Made by a program: the position numbers and the translations under genes. Below are positions 32,482 to 34,365 of a stretch of DNA of 34,365 nucleotides, piece after piece (the stretch's first letter is position 1; every line of letters begins with the position of its first letter). Under the pieces are notes generated by a model. The model was not told the origin of the DNA, did no database searches, and worked only from the letters and a program-made list of their open reading frames with translations. Location of the stretch: NCBI GenBank assembly GCA_964348185.1, contig CAYGBW010000142.1:1-34365 (forward strand), given 5' to 3'. This DNA comes from CAYGBW01 sp964348185 (GTDB taxonomy: Bacteria > Desulfobacterota > BSN033 > WVXP01).

Positions 32482-33126
32482 ATGGAAGAGGGGACGATAC
32501 CCTACAAGATGGTGGTGGAAAAAACAGCCGTGATCGTGGTTGACATGCAGAACGATTTTGTCCGGGAAGGAGCACCCATGTCCCTTCCTTCCTGTCGTGA
32601 AGCGATCCCGAATGCCAAACGGGTCATCGATGCGTGCAGAAAGGCGAAGATCCCCATCATCTATCTGAAATTCCTTGCAGGTCCAAAGGAAACGCTCATC
32701 TGGACCTGGTCTCCGAAGCTTGTCCCTGAGGAGAAATGCTGCTGGAAGAATCATAAGCGATACTATCCGGATATCAAGAAAGAGGCGGAAGTCAGTGATA
32801 TTATCCAAGAGATCTACCCGGAACCCGGGGATCCCATTGCCGAAAAATACGGATACAGCGGCTTTTATGACTCAAATCTTGAGAATATTCTCCGGGCCCA
32901 TCAAATTGAATACACCATAGTTTTCGGGGCCCTTACACCGATTTGCGTCGATGACACCATATCGGGTGCATTTGAGCGACAGTTCAAAGTGCTCGCTATT
33001 TCAGACGCCATGGGGACTTTCGATGAGGAGTACCATAAGAACTCATTGAGACGCATCGCAATGAAGTACGGTCGAGTCCTCACGACAGACGAATTCCTTG
33101 ACGAGCTCGAAGCCGCCCAGAGATGA
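32482..33126 (+). CDS. Isochorismatase-type cysteine hydrolase
   Basis: A 214-aa member of the isochorismatase-like family, which includes nicotinamidase, N-carbamoylsarcosine amidase and ureidoacrylate hydrolase. The catalytic triad is visible: D21 in VVDMQNDF, K122 in EKYGYSGFYDS and C155 in LTPICVDDT. The last differs slightly from the usual T.vCV..T.R, but the Cys is kept. The ATG at 32482 follows GGAGAGG. Its neighbours (amide-type importer, formamidase, two amidohydrolases) suit hydrolysis of a carbamoyl or amide group. The R4 repeat separates it from the upstream gene, so co-transcription is not certain. Confidence 0.88.
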   Translation: MEEGTIPYKMVVEKTAVIVVDMQNDFVREGAPMSLPSCREAIPNAKRVIDACRKAKIPIIYLKFLAGPKETLIWTWSPKLVPEEKCCWKNHKRYYPDIKKEAEVSDIIQEIYPEPGDPIAEKYGYSGFYDSNLENILRAHQIEYTIVFGALTPICVDDTISGAFERQFKVLAISDAMGTFDEEYHKNSLRRIAMKYGRVLTTDEFLDELEAAQR

Positions 33127-33252
33127 GGGCCAGAGCTTCCTTCAACCCGATCCTCCGTCATCTGATGAAAGGGGGTGATTCAGAAAGGCAAAGAACCGTG
33201 TATTCCAGCGTCGTTTGCAAAGGGCGTATCCAAAGAAAGGAGGGCAAGGAAG

Positions 33253-34365
33253 ATGAGAAAGATTGCAACCATTGGCATTTGCGTGGCTTTACTGCTGGGG
33301 GTATTTTCTTTCAATTCGGCGGCAGTGGCCGAAGTCACCCTGAGGTTTTCCGATTGGCATCTCACCGAAGACGTTTGGAATAAGTCGCTCAACGAAGGCA
33401 TGGAGATATTCCACAAGCGCTACCCCAATATCAAGGTGACCATGGAGCCGGTCTCCTATGGGGAGAAAGAGACAAAGTACACGGTGGAATCTGCCGCAGG
33501 TCGAGCACCGGATGTCTTTCATGTCCATGCCTTTTCCCTCCCCATGTTTTTCGGTAAGGGCTTTGCCAAAGACTTAACTCCGTTTATTGAAAAGGAAGCG
33601 CCAGGGTTCCTGGATGCATGGTATCCTTTGCCCCTGGAGCTGATGAAGCACAACGGTAGAATGCATGCCATGCCTGGGGATTACATGACCATGGTTCTCT
33701 TCTACAATACGGAGATGTTCAAGGCAGCCGGGCTTGATCCCAACAAACCACCGAAGACCTGGGATGAGTTTCTCGAGTATGCTAAGAAGCTCACACGCGA
33801 CACCGATGGAGACGGAAAGCTCGACCAGTGGGGGTTTGGAACGGTGGGAGCTAAGAGCCCTGGCTTTACGCTCAGGTTTGGCCCCTTCATCTGGAGTTTT
33901 GAAGCGGACTACCTGACGCCAGACATGAAGCGGTCCGCCCTGGATTCGCCTAGAGCCACAGAGGCTTTTAAGTTCTTTGTTGAACTCTACACCAAGCACA
34001 AGGTCGTTCCACCGGGGCTGACGGCCATGGGTGCCCAAGATGTCCGAACACAGCTTGCCCAGAAGAAGGTGGCCATGATCTTGGGCTCTGGTTGGACGCC
34101 TCCCATTGTCAACAAAATCAATCCCGATTTGAACGCCTTTGAGGTACTGAAAGCTGCTCCTGCCCCGATGAAGAGAAAACAGGCAACCGCCATCTGGCTG
34201 AGCTCGTGGGTCATGAGCCCCAACACCAAACACCCCAACGAGGCCTGGGAATTGATGAAATTTATTACCAGCAAGGAGATCGAGCTGAAGTGGTTTGTGG
34301 ACAACCGCGTTACCTCTTCTCGGAAGGACGTCAGCGGTGTCGCTCCGGAGATCCTGAACGACAAG
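33253..34365 (+). CDS. Family-1 extracellular solute-binding protein, sugar ABC type (truncated by window end)
   Basis: Open frame of 371 codons from ATG 33253 to the window edge, with no stop. The signal peptide is MRKIATIGICVALLLGVFSF, cleaved near AAVAEV. The mature protein starts VTLRFSDWHLTEDVWNKSLN, typical of SBP_bac_1 (MalE/UgpB-like) proteins that feed carbohydrate ABC importers. Y-NTEMFKAAGLDPNKPPKTWDE-type sequence (residues about 152-175) is the family's central signature. A calcium-loop-like DTDGDGKLDQWGF follows near residue 185. AAGGAGGGCAAGGAAG precedes the ATG. It probably opens a new operon with two permeases beyond the window. The C-terminal 10% or so is missing. Confidence 0.92.
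   Translation, partial: MRKIATIGICVALLLGVFSFNSAAVAEVTLRFSDWHLTEDVWNKSLNEGMEIFHKRYPNIKVTMEPVSYGEKETKYTVESAAGRAPDVFHVHAFSLPMFFGKGFAKDLTPFIEKEAPGFLDAWYPLPLELMKHNGRMHAMPGDYMTMVLFYNTEMFKAAGLDPNKPPKTWDEFLEYAKKLTRDTDGDGKLDQWGFGTVGAKSPGFTLRFGPFIWSFEADYLTPDMKRSALDSPRATEAFKFFVELYTKHKVVPPGLTAMGAQDVRTQLAQKKVAMILGSGWTPPIVNKINPDLNAFEVLKAAPAPMKRKQATAIWLSSWVMSPNTKHPNEAWELMKFITSKEIELKWFVDNRVTSSRKDVSGVAPEILNDK

Noticed and set aside
1..34365. CRISPR array
   Set aside because: No regularly spaced direct repeats were seen; the recurring words are palindromic AT-rich elements at four scattered sites.
1..34365. tRNA or rRNA genes
   Set aside because: I saw no cloverleaf with a TTCRA arm or rRNA-like conserved segment in any gap; a covariance search was not possible here.

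Overview
The window looks like an accessory, catabolic stretch of an anaerobic or metabolically versatile bacterial chromosome, probably a deltaproteobacterial (Desulfobacterota-like) lineage. That assignment is inference. It rests on two branched-chain-type ABC transporters, a tripartite tricarboxylate transporter (TTT), an MttB-family methyltransferase, a PreA-like iron-sulfur flavoprotein, and intergenic TCGAATATTC-type palindromic repeats. No rRNA, tRNA or single-copy marker gene is present to fix the taxonomy.

Layout. (1) 1-2509: the 3' part of a group II intron with its maturase, apparently inserted inside domain V of a second group II intron, followed by a HicB/HicA-type pair. (2) 2732-6803: a minus-strand short-chain dehydrogenase, then a plus-strand Gfo/Idh/MocA oxidoreductase and a class III aminotransferase. 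(3) 14340 down to 6957, minus strand: sulfatase, DUF3604/PHP-like metallohydrolase, enolase-superfamily dehydratase/racemase, then tctC-tctB-tctA. This reads as an uptake and degradation unit for an organic acid or sulfate ester. (4) 14759-22026, plus strand: substrate-binding protein, terminator hairpin, LivH, LivM, LivG, LivF, a pyrrolysine-free MttB-like methyltransferase and a PreA-like enzyme. Two strong tandem sigma-70-type promoters stand in front. (5) 22109-22381: a 273-bp MITE-like element with 18-bp terminal inverted repeats and a perfect 10-bp target duplication. (6) 22443-23630: a second Gfo/Idh/MocA protein. (7) 23894-33126: an AT-richer ABC transporter whose ATPases resemble the urea/short-chain-amide class (UrtD/UrtE), then two near-identical amidohydrolases flanking an acetamidase/formamidase, then an isochorismatase-type amidohydrolase. 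(8) 33253 to the edge: a truncated family-1 (sugar-type) solute-binding protein, probably the first gene of another ABC operon.

Working together: regions 3, 4 and 7 each pair a high-affinity importer with soluble enzymes for its presumed substrate. The strongest functional inference is region 7, an import-and-hydrolysis cassette for amides. The most intriguing is region 4, where an MttB homologue and a PreA-like flavoprotein share an operon with an importer but no corrinoid protein is in view. None of the substrates can be read from sequence alone.

Four intergenic gaps carry related palindromic AT-rich repeats next to compact hairpins. Two of them (6809-6935 and 32246-32458) are aligned copies about 92% identical that differ by one clean 86-bp indel. 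The frequent strand changes, repeats, intron debris and differing base composition suggest a region assembled from transferred modules.
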